This document shows positions 36,639 through 44,888 of a stretch of 64,000 nt of DNA, one piece after another. A program made the translations under genes and the position numbers. This DNA is from SZUA-430 sp964483585 (GTDB taxonomy: Bacteria > Pseudomonadota > Alphaproteobacteria > Micropepsales > Micropepsaceae). Positions within the stretch are counted from its first letter, which is position 1. Every line of letters starts with the position of its first letter. The notes under the pieces are model-generated. The model saw nothing but the letters and a program-made list of their open reading frames with translations. It did not search any database and was not told where the DNA came from. The DNA is taken from assembly GCA_964483585.1 (NCBI GenBank), contig CAZABH010000004.1, positions 1 to 64,000 of the forward strand. Reading direction: 5' to 3'.

Positions 36639-37915
36639 CTCGATTCACGCAAGCGAACCAGCAACGTCACAGTGGCAAAACCATCCGCCGGGACGCCGAT
36701 TTTCTTCTGGAACGCCCTGATGGCCTCGCGAGACTTCTTGCCGATGACCCCGTCCGGTTCCCCCGCGTCAAATCCGCCACGGTTCAAGAGCATCTGCAGT
36801 TCAAGGCGATCAGTACGAGACAGGATGGGGGGCTCGCCGCGGGGCCAATCCGTCTGGAATGCAGCCCCCCCCTCGAAGCGCCGGGACAGTTGGCAGATCG
36901 CCAGCGCGTACGAGATGGCATTATTGTAGGCTAGCACGGCCTTGAAGTTCGGATAGGCAATGAATGCAGGGCCCTTGTAGCCGCCAGGAAGGATCACGGC
37001 CGCAGCAGCCTCGGCATTGAGCCCCGTGCGCCCCACCAGGCTGTGACCGTTCATGCGCGTGACGCCAAGATTGGCCCACTCCCTGACGCTTTTCTCGATG
37101 GAGATATCCGCCAGCGCATGATCGAACCCCGCGGGCAGCTGCACCTCATCAAAGCACGGGGCATCCTGCTGCCATCCTTTGCTCGACAGATAATTCGCGG
37201 TCGAGTTGAACACATCAGCCTTCGATTCCCAGAGGTCACGCCGTCCATCTCCGTTGCCGTCCTCTGCATATTGCAGGAATGCCGTCGGAATGAACTGGGT
37301 TTGGCCCATCGCACCAGCCCACGAGCCAACCATGCGACGTGGCTCGATGTCACCAGACTGGATGATGCGCAGCGCGGCAATGAGTTGCTCGCGACCAAAG
37401 GCGGACCGGCGCCCCTCGAAAGCAAGCGTGGCCAGCGCTTCAATGACATTGAAACCGCCCATGTTGCTTCCGAAATTGCTCTCAAGGCTCCAGATGGCCG
37501 TGATGATGCTCGGGGGCACACCATGCTTGTCTTCGGCCCTGCCAAGGGCTGTGCGGTGCTTGTGGAGATGCTCGCGCCCGCGCTCGATCCGCGAGGGCGA
37601 AACGGCGCTGTCCAGATAGTCCCATACGGCACGGCTGAACTCGGGCTGGTTCTCGTTCAGCTCGACGACGCGCGCATTCAATCGGATACCGGCGAGCGCG
37701 CGATCCAGCGTCTCGGCCGAAATTCCCGCTCCTTGGGCCTCACCCCGGAACTGGCCCAGCCACACCTGGAAGGCAGCCGATCGGTCGACCGGCTCGTCAG
37801 GGACAGGGGTCGACATGCGGACGACGGGGTTTGCACTTGCGGCATTTGACCCCAGGCAAACCGCCATCGAGGCGACCGCTGTAATCACCAGCCCAATACG
37901 AAGGAAATCCACCAA
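36635..37915 (-). CDS. Lytic murein transglycosylase, MltB family
   Basis: 426 residues. A signal peptide of about 28 residues ends near A-S-A. The catalytic domain (about 48-345) has the MltB-type W-S-L-E-S-N-F-G with proposed catalytic Glu145, plus G-S-W-A-G-A-M-G-Q-T-Q-F-I-P and D-G-N-G-D-G-R-R-D-L. A C-terminal peptidoglycan-binding domain 1 (about 360-420) follows, with L-N-R-G-G-F-D-A-G-E-P-D-G. It cleaves glycan strands to 1,6-anhydro ends. There is no lipobox, so it is soluble in the periplasm. Confidence 0.92.
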   Translation of the reverse strand: MVDFLRIGLVITAVASMAVCLGSNAASANPVVRMSTPVPDEPVDRSAAFQVWLGQFRGEAQGAGISAETLDRALAGIRLNARVVELNENQPEFSRAVWDYLDSAVSPSRIERGREHLHKHRTALGRAEDKHGVPPSIITAIWSLESNFGSNMGGFNVIEALATLAFEGRRSAFGREQLIAALRIIQSGDIEPRRMVGSWAGAMGQTQFIPTAFLQYAEDGNGDGRRDLWESKADVFNSTANYLSSKGWQQDAPCFDEVQLPAGFDHALADISIEKSVREWANLGVTRMNGHSLVGRTGLNAEAAAAVILPGGYKGPAFIAYPNFKAVLAYNNAISYALAICQLSRRFEGGAAFQTDWPRGEPPILSRTDRLELQMLLNRGGFDAGEPDGVIGKKSREAIRAFQKKIGVPADGFATVTLLVRLRESS

Positions 37916-38000
37916 GGCAGCACCTCATTCACCACAAATCGATGCCACGAGCTCGCCGCTCAACGCAAGGGAAACAGCCATCGAATCCCCGCTTTGCGCG

Positions 38001-38029
38001 TTGACAATACGCGCCGGTCACACTAATTG
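38001..38029 (+). promoter_or_regulatory. Putative promoter of rpmJ
   Basis: A perfect TTGACA at 38001-38006. The -10 region is weaker: ACTAAT at 38022-38027 (15-base spacing) or TAATTG at 38024-38029 (17-base). It would give a leader of about 45 bases before the L36 start codon. Confidence 0.5.
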
Positions 38030-38079
38030 TCCGCCCCTCGAATTTGGTCCTGCGGGGCCGCACGCCGTGGGTAACGCCA

Positions 38080-38205
38080 ATGAAAATCCGGAATTCTCTG
38101 AAATCCCTGAAGGGTCGCGACAAGGACTGCCGCGTTATCCGCCGCAAGGGCCGAGTCTACGTGATTAACAAAAAGAACCCTCGTTTCAAGGCGCGTCAGG
38201 GCTGA
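38080..38205 (+). CDS. rpmJ: 50S ribosomal protein L36
   Basis: A 41-residue, highly basic protein starting M-K-I-R-N-S-L-K-S-L-K and ending K-A-R-Q-G. Y-V-I-N-K-K-N-P-R-F-K-A is the recognisable L36 C-terminal half. It has a single cysteine, so it is the zinc-free type common in alphaproteobacteria. It stands alone, between the lytic transglycosylase and amine oxidase genes, not in the ribosomal operon, and has its own TTGACA-type promoter. The frame is exact from ATG to TGA, and the length is normal for this type. Confidence 0.95.
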   Translation: MKIRNSLKSLKGRDKDCRVIRRKGRVYVINKKNPRFKARQG

Positions 38206-38214
38206 TTGGAACCC

Positions 38215-39573
38215 TCAATTTCCGTATTTTTTCAGGATATTGAGAACCCGCCGCGCAGCTCTCCGTCCGCTGTCATAGGCGCCATCGACCGTCTGAACAG
38301 CCTTCTCACCCAGAGCTTCCCCTGCAAGGAGAACGCCCTCGTGGATGGGCACGCGGAGGGCATCTCTCGCCCGCAGCTGGCCCGGCCTTGCACAAGCCGT
38401 CGAACCGAGAACCAACGGGTTGCGTCCCCAGCTGCTCGCAGCGCTCGACGCAATCCCATGGGCGGCAGAATTACCGAGCATCGAGCGCAACGCTTCGAGC
38501 GCGAACTCAGTTTGCGCCCGCAGGCCACGTGCCTCCAGGTCCAGCGCCAGCGAGCCCCCGACGCTGCAGACAAGCATCGGGGCCCCAAAAGGTCGAACCA
38601 GGAACTCCGCAGCGCGTTGGTCCTGCACGCGTTGCAACAAAATAGCGTTCTCGGAAAAACGCAGAGCCGGGCTTGAGGCCGCAAAGGACAGGGCGATCTT
38701 CAGCATCGAGCCCATTTGCAGCCCCCCGATCGCACTCTGATGCCCCCCCGGCATGCGCGGCAGGAATTCGATTGCGCCCGAGGCAAGTACACCGATCGAC
38801 ACTGTGACGATCACGGCTCGAGCTCGCAGGCCGCCGCGATTGGTCAGCACCTCGACCTGGCCTCCCCGCAACTGACTGATACGCGACACGTTGGTGCCCG
38901 TCGAGATCGAGAGCCCCGCGGCAAGGCGGCCTGCCAGCGTGCCAAGGCCCTCACGCACCAGGCGACTGGGTTCAGCCTCGTTGCGATTGAACCAGTCCTT
39001 GACCGAGATGTGGTCGAGATCGAGGCCCATGTCGAGCGGACCGATCTTTGCAGCCGCGGTCGCAAGCCAGGCGCGATCCCCGGGAGGAAGCAGGGCGAAC
39101 GTGGACGGCCACACAGCACCCGCTGCCACGTCATCCTCGCCCTCGGCGGCCTCCGCCAGCGCTATGCTGTAGGCATCAATGGCCCGCTCGAAGGCGGCGT
39201 GCGCGCGGGCGGGCAGGCGCTGCCCACCTGCAAAGAGAACTTCCTGCGGCTGCGCCAGCGCCGTACCAAAGCGGAAGAGCTGGGCGAAACCATAGAGGGG
39301 GTTGGTGTCAGCGCGTCGTAACCACATCGCACCCTGGTCGAAGGGCAGGCCAAAGCTTGCAGTGTCCGTGTAGCATCGACCGCCGACCCTTGGTGCCGCC
39401 TCGAGGACCTGGACCCGACGTCCTGCATCGACCAGCACCCGCGCCGCAGCCATGCCCGAAACCCCGGCACCGACAACGATCACATCGGGATCGCCAACGC
39501 GAGCCGAAGCCACGCCCGCCAGCAGGGGCAGCCCCATGAAAACGCGGGCAAGGTCACGGCGGGTAAGCTTCAT
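38215..39573 (-). CDS. Tat-exported flavin monoamine oxidase family protein
   Basis: About 452 residues from the ATG at 39573 (an ATG at 39585 adds 4). The N-terminus T-R-R-D-L-A-R-V followed by a hydrophobic stretch ending A-S-A is a Tat signal. The FAD-binding Rossmann motif G-A-G-V-S-G-M-A-A-A is at about residue 35, followed by E-A-A-P-R-V-G-G-R motif residues typical of amine oxidases. Near the end, L-L-A-G-E-A-L covers the FAD contact. It oxidises amines in the periplasm, perhaps a polyamine or aromatic amine; the substrate is not deducible. It ends 9 bases after the L36 stop on the other strand. Confidence 0.86.
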   Translation of the reverse strand: MKLTRRDLARVFMGLPLLAGVASARVGDPDVIVVGAGVSGMAAARVLVDAGRRVQVLEAAPRVGGRCYTDTASFGLPFDQGAMWLRRADTNPLYGFAQLFRFGTALAQPQEVLFAGGQRLPARAHAAFERAIDAYSIALAEAAEGEDDVAAGAVWPSTFALLPPGDRAWLATAAAKIGPLDMGLDLDHISVKDWFNRNEAEPSRLVREGLGTLAGRLAAGLSISTGTNVSRISQLRGGQVEVLTNRGGLRARAVIVTVSIGVLASGAIEFLPRMPGGHQSAIGGLQMGSMLKIALSFAASSPALRFSENAILLQRVQDQRAAEFLVRPFGAPMLVCSVGGSLALDLEARGLRAQTEFALEALRSMLGNSAAHGIASSAASSWGRNPLVLGSTACARPGQLRARDALRVPIHEGVLLAGEALGEKAVQTVDGAYDSGRRAARRVLNILKKYGN

Positions 39574-39612
39574 GGTGAAGTTCACTTGGAACAGCAGCTT
39601 TCATAGCCTAGC

Positions 39613-40173
39613 ATGCGGCTCATGCGCCCTGGCATGTTTCTGATTGCATTCTTTCTGGTCTCCATCGGCAGCGCCGCCGCCGACCACCGGGACCCGAGAT
39701 TGCCTACGCTCTTTAACCAACTGGCCAAGGCGCGCAGCAGCATCGAGGCTGGCGCACTCACGATGCAGATCGCAGAGCTCTGGCGGGCGTCGGGAAGCGA
39801 CACGGCCGATCTGCTGATGGATCGGGCGTCGGCGTCCATCGAGCAGCAGGACTTCGATACCGGACTGAAACTGCTTAATGCGGTGGCTCAGCTTAAGCCG
39901 GGCTTCGCCGAAGTCTATTATCAGCGAGCCAATGTTCACCTGCGCCTGGACAGCATCGAGGAAGCAGCGGCCGACCTCGCCAAGGCTGTCGCCATCGAGC
40001 CGCGTGACTTCCGCGCCCATGCATTGATTGGAAGCATGGCCGACGATGCCGGCCAGCTTACCGTTGCGTTGTCAGCCTATCGCCGCGCGCTTGCCATCAA
40101 TCCGGGCATGGACGGCATTTCCCGACGCGCCGAGGAACTCTCGGCCCTGGAGAAATCAAGGTCGACGCTCTAG
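39613..40173 (+). CDS. Secreted tetratricopeptide-repeat protein
   Basis: A 186-residue protein with a signal peptide ending near A-A-A-D (residue 24) and about three TPR motifs (about 62-165), for example V-Y-Y-Q-R-A-N-V-H-L-R-L and A-L-S-A-Y-R-R-A-L-A-I-N-P. Short periplasmic TPR proteins usually scaffold other envelope proteins. It starts 39 bases from the divergent amine oxidase start and converges on pyruvate kinase. No partner can be named. Confidence 0.8.
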   Translation: MRLMRPGMFLIAFFLVSIGSAAADHRDPRLPTLFNQLAKARSSIEAGALTMQIAELWRASGSDTADLLMDRASASIEQQDFDTGLKLLNAVAQLKPGFAEVYYQRANVHLRLDSIEEAAADLAKAVAIEPRDFRAHALIGSMADDAGQLTVALSAYRRALAINPGMDGISRRAEELSALEKSRSTL

Positions 40174-40189
40174 CGGCACGGTTTTGGGT

Positions 40190-41629
40190 TCAGCTTGCGT
40201 AAGGCGGTGGCTTGCGTCCCACGAACGCCACGCGCAGCAGGTTGGTTGCGCCCGGCGTTCCCAGCGGCACGCCAGCCGTGACAACAATGCGTTGTCCCGA
40301 TGCAGCGAAACCCTCGCGGAAAGCGATCTGGCAGGCACGCTCGCTCATGTCTTCGAAGTTTTGCGCGTCCTCGGTCACGACGCAGTGCAGTCCCCACGCA
40401 AGGGCCAGCCGGCGACCGGTCCTCACGACGGGCGTAAGCGCAATGATGGGGACGCAAGGGCGCTCGCGCGAGGCTCGGATCCCTGTCGATCCCGACCCCG
40501 TCCAGCAAACAATGGCAGCCGCGCGGATCGTCTGAGCCACCTGCCGCGACGCAGCGGTTATGGCGTCGGGCGTTGTTGCCTCGGGATGCGGACGCTGGGC
40601 GTCCATCATGGTGCGATAATGGCTGTCACCTTCGATCGAACACGCAATACGATCCATCATCGCGACGGCCTCGACCGGATATTTTCCAGACGCAGACTCC
40701 GCTGATAGCATCACTGCATCCGCCCCGTCGAACACCGCAGTGGCCACATCGGACACCTCAGCCCGCGTTGGCAGGGGGCTTGAGATCATCGATTCCAGCA
40801 TCTGAGTGGCGACAACTACCGGCTTGCCGGCAGCTCGGCCAATGCGCGTAATGTGCTTCTGGCGGGCCGGAACCTGTTCGATGGGCAGTTCAACACCGAG
40901 GTCTCCACGCGCCACCATAAGCGCATCCGAGAGCTCTGCTATTTCCTCAAGACGATCGAGCGCTGCCGGCTTTTCGATCTTGGACAGGATGCCCGCGCGA
41001 CCAGCAACGATTTTGCGTGCCTCGGCCACATCCTCCGGGCGCTGCACGAATGAAAGGGCAATCCAGTCCACGCCAAGCTCAAGCGCGCGATCCAGATCGG
41101 CGCGGTCCTTGGTCGAGAGCGCTGCAATGGGCAGCACGACATCCGGGACATTCACACCCTTGCGATCCGTAAGACGCCCACCGAACTCGACGCGCGCGGT
41201 GGCACTTTCGCCGTTCACGCTTTCCACGCGCAACCGGAGCCTTCCGTCGTCGATCAGTAACTGCCCACCGGGCTTGAGGACCGCGAAGATTTCCTTGTGG
41301 GGCAGGTAGAGATGCTGTGCATCGCCGGGCGCGGGGTCCAGATCGATCCGAACAGCAGAACCAGTGACAAGATCCACGCCACCACCGGCCATGGCACCGA
41401 TCCGCAGCTTGGGTCCCTGCAGATCTGCAAGTATGCCGATGGGCCGCTCCAATTCGCTCTCGATCTCGCGGATTGTTGCAACATAGGCCGCGAGCGACGC
41501 GTGGTCAGTGTGGCTCATGTTGATGCGGAATACATCCGCACCAGCCTCGAACAGGCGTCGGATCGTTGCGGCATCGCGTGAAGCCGGCCCAAGCGTAGCC
41601 AAGATCTTGACGTTCCGACGCCGGCGCAT
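40190..41629 (-). CDS. pyk: Pyruvate kinase
   Basis: About 479 residues from the ATG at 41629 (an ATG at 41647 adds 6). It converts phosphoenolpyruvate and ADP to pyruvate and ATP. Motifs: K-I-L-A-T-L-G-P-A-S, F-R-I-N-M-S-H (substrate Arg and Asn), I-L-A-D-L-Q-G-P-K-L-R, and the active-site segment L-S-K-I-E-K with M-V-A-R-G-D-L-G-V-E-L. A C-terminal allosteric domain is present. The DUF1036 gene lies just upstream on the same strand (19-38 bases), a frequent alphaproteobacterial neighbour. Confidence 0.96.
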   Translation of the reverse strand: MRRRRNVKILATLGPASRDAATIRRLFEAGADVFRINMSHTDHASLAAYVATIREIESELERPIGILADLQGPKLRIGAMAGGGVDLVTGSAVRIDLDPAPGDAQHLYLPHKEIFAVLKPGGQLLIDDGRLRLRVESVNGESATARVEFGGRLTDRKGVNVPDVVLPIAALSTKDRADLDRALELGVDWIALSFVQRPEDVAEARKIVAGRAGILSKIEKPAALDRLEEIAELSDALMVARGDLGVELPIEQVPARQKHITRIGRAAGKPVVVATQMLESMISSPLPTRAEVSDVATAVFDGADAVMLSAESASGKYPVEAVAMMDRIACSIEGDSHYRTMMDAQRPHPEATTPDAITAASRQVAQTIRAAAIVCWTGSGSTGIRASRERPCVPIIALTPVVRTGRRLALAWGLHCVVTEDAQNFEDMSERACQIAFREGFAASGQRIVVTAGVPLGTPGATNLLRVAFVGRKPPPYAS

Positions 41630-41666
41630 GTGCTCACCGCTCTCCATTGAATGGGTAAAGGGGATA

Positions 41667-42092
41667 CTAATCCGAAAGGTTCTGAACCCAGGTTAATTTC
41701 TTGCCGGTATCGATCTCGAAAAAGCCCGCGTGGCCAAGGCCACGCTGCCTGCAGTCCTGACGTCCCTTGAGCGAGAAATTCCTCGACTTGACGCAAAACC
41801 ACTTGTTGCCATCCCAGTCACCGTCGACCCCCTCATGGGCCGCATGAAGATAGTAGATCTGTGATCTCAGGGGACCGCGGATGATCGTCCGGCATTGCTT
41901 GGGTCGAACGCGCCACCAACCCTCGCTCCGCCAATCTCCCTCTCGCTTGTAAGCAATTGCGACAACAGCACCATGAGCGGATTTGTTGCAGACCGCAAAA
42001 TCCGCTTGCGCTGGGCGGACAGCCAGCATCAACGCGATGCAAAACATGGCGGTCAGGCAAACTGGGCGGAAGATTTGGAGCATTGCGGACAA
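41667..42092 (-). CDS. DUF1036 domain protein, exported
   Basis: A 141-residue protein with a signal peptide ending near A-Q-A (residue 30). The mature part has the DUF1036 pattern: F-x-V-C-N-K-S near its start, G-W-W-R-V-x-P-x-x-C, Y-Y-L-H-A-A and F-C-V-x-x-x-x-F. Several paired cysteines probably form disulfides. It is located between glycerate kinase and pyruvate kinase on the same strand; the order recurs in this lineage, but the function of DUF1036 is not established. Confidence 0.85.
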   Translation of the reverse strand: MSAMLQIFRPVCLTAMFCIALMLAVRPAQADFAVCNKSAHGAVVAIAYKREGDWRSEGWWRVRPKQCRTIIRGPLRSQIYYLHAAHEGVDGDWDGNKWFCVKSRNFSLKGRQDCRQRGLGHAGFFEIDTGKKLTWVQNLSD

Positions 42093-42107
42093 GGCACCTG
42101 GTCGAGA

Positions 42108-43367
42108 CTAGGATTGAGAAGGCATGACCAGGATCGCACGCAAATCGTTGACATTTGTTCTCGTGGGTCCGGTAATGAGTTCCTGACCCAGCATCCGGAA
42201 GACGAGGGCACTGTCGTTACGGTCTTCTGCGGACCGCAAATCAACCCGTGAAGAAGCGCTGCGCGCAAGCATATCCGGGCCTATCCAGCCGCCTGCGACG
42301 TGATCACTGCCATCAATGCCGTCACTATCGCCGGCAAGGGCCCAGACATGGGGTGCACCCTGAAGGGCGCGTGCGACACCTAGCAGATACTCCCGGTTCG
42401 GACCGCCCTGTCCGCTGCCTCTGACCGTGACTGTGAGTTCACCGCCAGACAGAAGCAGCAGCGGACGCTCACCCGGATCGATGTGCCGCGCAATCTCACC
42501 GTGCGCAAGTCCGACCTGCCGTGCATCGCCCTCGAGATTGACCCCCAGCACCTGCGTGTTGACCCCAAGGCGCTGTGCCGCATCGCAAGCAGCGGAGATA
42601 AGGTCTGCGCCACGCGCGCTGAGAAGGAAGTCGGCGCGGGCAAGGCGCGGGTCACCGGGCTTCAAGGTCTCGCTGCAGGCATCTGCCAGCAGAGCCTTCA
42701 CGACATCGCTGGTCGCAATGCCTCGCCGCTGCAGGATGTCGAGGGCGTCCTGCCGGGTGGTCGGATCGGCGACCGTAGGTCCCGAAGCAATGACGGACGG
42801 CTGATCGCCCACCACATCCGAGATCGCCACTGTGATCACCCTGGCGGGGAAGGCGTGAGCCGCAAGCCTGCCGCCCTTGAGCGCGGAAAGATGCTTGCGA
42901 ACGCAGTTGATTTCATCGATGGGGGCGCCGCTCAGAACAAGCGAACGCGTGATGGCCCTCTTCTCGTCAAGCGGCAAAGGCGCCAGCGGTGCTGCCATGA
43001 GCGCAGAGCCACCTCCCGACAGCAGCACGAGAACAGTATCGGAGGGGGCGAGGTCCCTGACGCATTCAATCGCCATGCGGCCAGCCTTTGCCCCGGCTTG
43101 GTCAGGAAAGGGGTGCTCCGCGCTGATGACGGGGATCGAACGAACTTGCACCTCGTGCCCCTGGCGTGTCACCGCAAAGCCACCGGTGAAGGGCCCCCAC
43201 GTGTCTTCGGCAGCCGCAGCCATCGCGGCAGCGGCCTTCCCGGCCGCGATGGCCACGATGCGGCCCCGCGGGCGTGGCGGCAGCACAGGCGGCACCACGC
43301 GACGGGGGTGGCAGGCCTCGACGGCATCAAGGAAAACACGTCTCAGAAGGTCTGGTCCTGCCTGCAT
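42108..43367 (-). CDS. Glycerate 2-kinase, type 2 (MOFRL family)
   Basis: A 419-residue enzyme that phosphorylates glycerate to 2-phosphoglycerate. The N-terminal domain has G-K-A-A-A-A-M and V-L-L-S-G-G-G-S-A-L-M, and the C-terminal MOFRL domain has S-G-G-E-L-T-V-T-V and G-G-P-N-R-E-Y-L-L-G. Its product feeds lower glycolysis, and pyruvate kinase lies two genes downstream on the same strand with DUF1036 between, so the three may form a transcription unit. It is divergent from the N-formylglutamate amidohydrolase gene. Confidence 0.92.
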   Translation of the reverse strand: MQAGPDLLRRVFLDAVEACHPRRVVPPVLPPRPRGRIVAIAAGKAAAAMAAAAEDTWGPFTGGFAVTRQGHEVQVRSIPVISAEHPFPDQAGAKAGRMAIECVRDLAPSDTVLVLLSGGGSALMAAPLAPLPLDEKRAITRSLVLSGAPIDEINCVRKHLSALKGGRLAAHAFPARVITVAISDVVGDQPSVIASGPTVADPTTRQDALDILQRRGIATSDVVKALLADACSETLKPGDPRLARADFLLSARGADLISAACDAAQRLGVNTQVLGVNLEGDARQVGLAHGEIARHIDPGERPLLLLSGGELTVTVRGSGQGGPNREYLLGVARALQGAPHVWALAGDSDGIDGSDHVAGGWIGPDMLARSASSRVDLRSAEDRNDSALVFRMLGQELITGPTRTNVNDLRAILVMPSQS

Positions 43368-43460
43368 GGTCTCGTCCAGGGGGTTGCGACAATCAAGCCA
43401 TCACATCGACGCGACTCCCTATCCTATTGTGCAGAGGCAGTCAGCGTCGGTTTGGCCAGC

Positions 43461-44213
43461 GTGTCCGTTCATCCAGCCTTTGAGGGCATCAATATCGATG
43501 GCGATCCCCGGATCGTCTTGGTGTGTGACCATGCCTCCAATTTCATCCCCGCCTCCTATGGAGACCTTGGTCTGCACCCCAAGCGCCTTGCAACGCACAT
43601 TGCCTGGGACATTGGCGCGGCTGATGTGGCAAGAAGCCTTGCCCGATCACTGTCGGCGCCTGCGATATTGGCAACCCACTCGCGTCTTCTGATTGACTTG
43701 AACAGGGGGGAAGACGACCCCACCCTTGTGATGAAGCTGTCGGATGGCGCAATCATCCCGGGCAACGCGCGCGTCGACGGGACCGAAATCGAAACCCGCC
43801 TGCAGTCATTCTACAGGCCCTACCACGCTGCGATCAGCGCGCTTCTCGTCAAGGCCATGCGACATGGCACCAGGCCTGTCATCGTTTCAGTGCACTCGTT
43901 CACCCCTCAGTGGAAGGGCAGGCCCCGACCTTGGCACGTTGGCGTATTGTGGTCGCGCAGGGATCAGCGCCTGTCTCAGCCTCTTCTGAATGTGCTGAAA
44001 GCTGAGCAGGACCTATGCGTGGGCGACAACCAGCCTTATTCCGGCGAATTGGTCGGCGACTGCATGGACCAGCACGCGCTAGCGAATGGTTTGCCCCACG
44101 TGCTGCTGGAACTTCGACAGGATCTGGTGGCCACCCCAGAAGGGGCGCATGAATGGGCCCAGAGGCTGAAGCCATTGCTCCTGCGTGCGATCGCAGGCAT
44201 GACTCCAGCCTGA
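43461..44213 (+). CDS. N-formylglutamate amidohydrolase family protein
   Basis: About 250 residues from a GTG at 43461; a TTG at 43452 is an alternative. The open frame extends a further 980 bases upstream, but that part is antisense to glycerate kinase and not conserved-looking. Motifs: V-C-D-H-A-S-N-F-I-P, D-I-G-A-A-D-V-A-R and A-T-H-S-R-L-L-I-D-L-N-R near the N-terminus, then V-S-V-H-S-F-T-P. These fit the metal-dependent amidohydrolase that removes formate from N-formylglutamate in histidine degradation. No hut genes are nearby, so the substrate may differ. Confidence 0.85.
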   Translation: MSVHPAFEGINIDGDPRIVLVCDHASNFIPASYGDLGLHPKRLATHIAWDIGAADVARSLARSLSAPAILATHSRLLIDLNRGEDDPTLVMKLSDGAIIPGNARVDGTEIETRLQSFYRPYHAAISALLVKAMRHGTRPVIVSVHSFTPQWKGRPRPWHVGVLWSRRDQRLSQPLLNVLKAEQDLCVGDNQPYSGELVGDCMDQHALANGLPHVLLELRQDLVATPEGAHEWAQRLKPLLLRAIAGMTPA

Positions 44214-44233
44214 CCGCGGGAAGGGAATTCGCC

Positions 44234-44533
44234 ATGGATGATGCGACACGAACCGAAATCGAGGCCGCTGTGTTCCGCCGCCTCGTGAGGCACCTGCAGG
44301 GTAGAACCGATACCCAGAACATCGATCTCATGAACCTGGCAGGGTTCTGCAGGAACTGCCTTGGCAACTGGTACGAGGAAGCTGCACGTGGGCTTGGAAT
44401 GCAACTCTCGCGCGATGACGCCCGAGAGAAAATCTACGGAATGCCGTATGCAGACTGGAAATCCCGCTACCAGACCGAGGCCTCCGAGGCGCAGAAGGCC
44501 GCTTTCAATTTATCCCACAAGAATCATGGCTAG
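44234..44533 (+). CDS. DUF1244 domain protein
   Basis: A 99-residue protein from the ATG at 44234, 20 bases after the preceding stop, with GGGAA upstream. It matches the DUF1244 family: V-F-R-R-L-V-x-H-L-Q near residue 14, D-L-M-N-L-A-G-F-C-R-N-C-L-G-N-W-Y centrally and Y-G-M-P-Y-x-x-W-K near the end. The C-R-N-C pair could bind a metal or be redox active. Function unknown; the gene usually sits between an N-formylglutamate amidohydrolase and DUF2312 genes, as here. Confidence 0.88.
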   Translation: MDDATRTEIEAAVFRRLVRHLQGRTDTQNIDLMNLAGFCRNCLGNWYEEAARGLGMQLSRDDAREKIYGMPYADWKSRYQTEASEAQKAAFNLSHKNHG

Positions 44534-44618
44534 GTCCCGTTGATCGCGACCAGCCCGCTGTTTAGGGTCCGCCGCCTCAAAGCGCCGCGTTTCCAGAACG
44601 AGCAACGGGATCCCTGCC

Positions 44619-44864
44619 ATGGCCAAGCCAAATTTCGCGAAAGACCAGCTGAAATCGCTCGTCGAGCGCGTCGAGCGTCTCGAGGAAGAAAAGTCTGCGC
44701 TCAGCAATGACCTGAAAGAGGTCTATGCCGAGGCCAAGGGACAGGGGTTCGACACCAAGATCATGCGCCAGGTCGTCAGGATCCGGAAGATGGAAGCCCA
44801 CGAGCGCGAGGAGCGTGACGCGCTCCTCGACCTGTACCTGTCCGCCTTGGGCATGGCGCGCTAG
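44619..44864 (+). CDS. gapR: GapR-like nucleoid-associated protein (DUF2312/UPF0335)
   Basis: An 81-residue, mostly helical coiled-coil protein: L-K-S-L-V-E-R-V-E-R-L-E-E-E-K followed by V-Y-A-E-A-K-G-Q-G-F-D and I-M-R-Q-V-V-R-I-R-K-M. Lengths and both motifs match GapR of Caulobacter, a dimer/tetramer that clamps overtwisted DNA ahead of replication and transcription forks and stimulates type II topoisomerases. Downstream of DUF1244 in the usual gene order. It converges on the NtrC-like regulator gene. Confidence 0.92.
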   Translation: MAKPNFAKDQLKSLVERVERLEEEKSALSNDLKEVYAEAKGQGFDTKIMRQVVRIRKMEAHEREERDALLDLYLSALGMAR

Positions 44865-44888
44865 GACGCGCCAACCGAAAGAGTGGCC

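Noticed and set aside
42483..43460. Long N-terminal extension of the N-formylglutamate amidohydrolase frame
   Set aside because: This part runs antisense to glycerate kinase and has no family features; the conserved protein begins near 43461.
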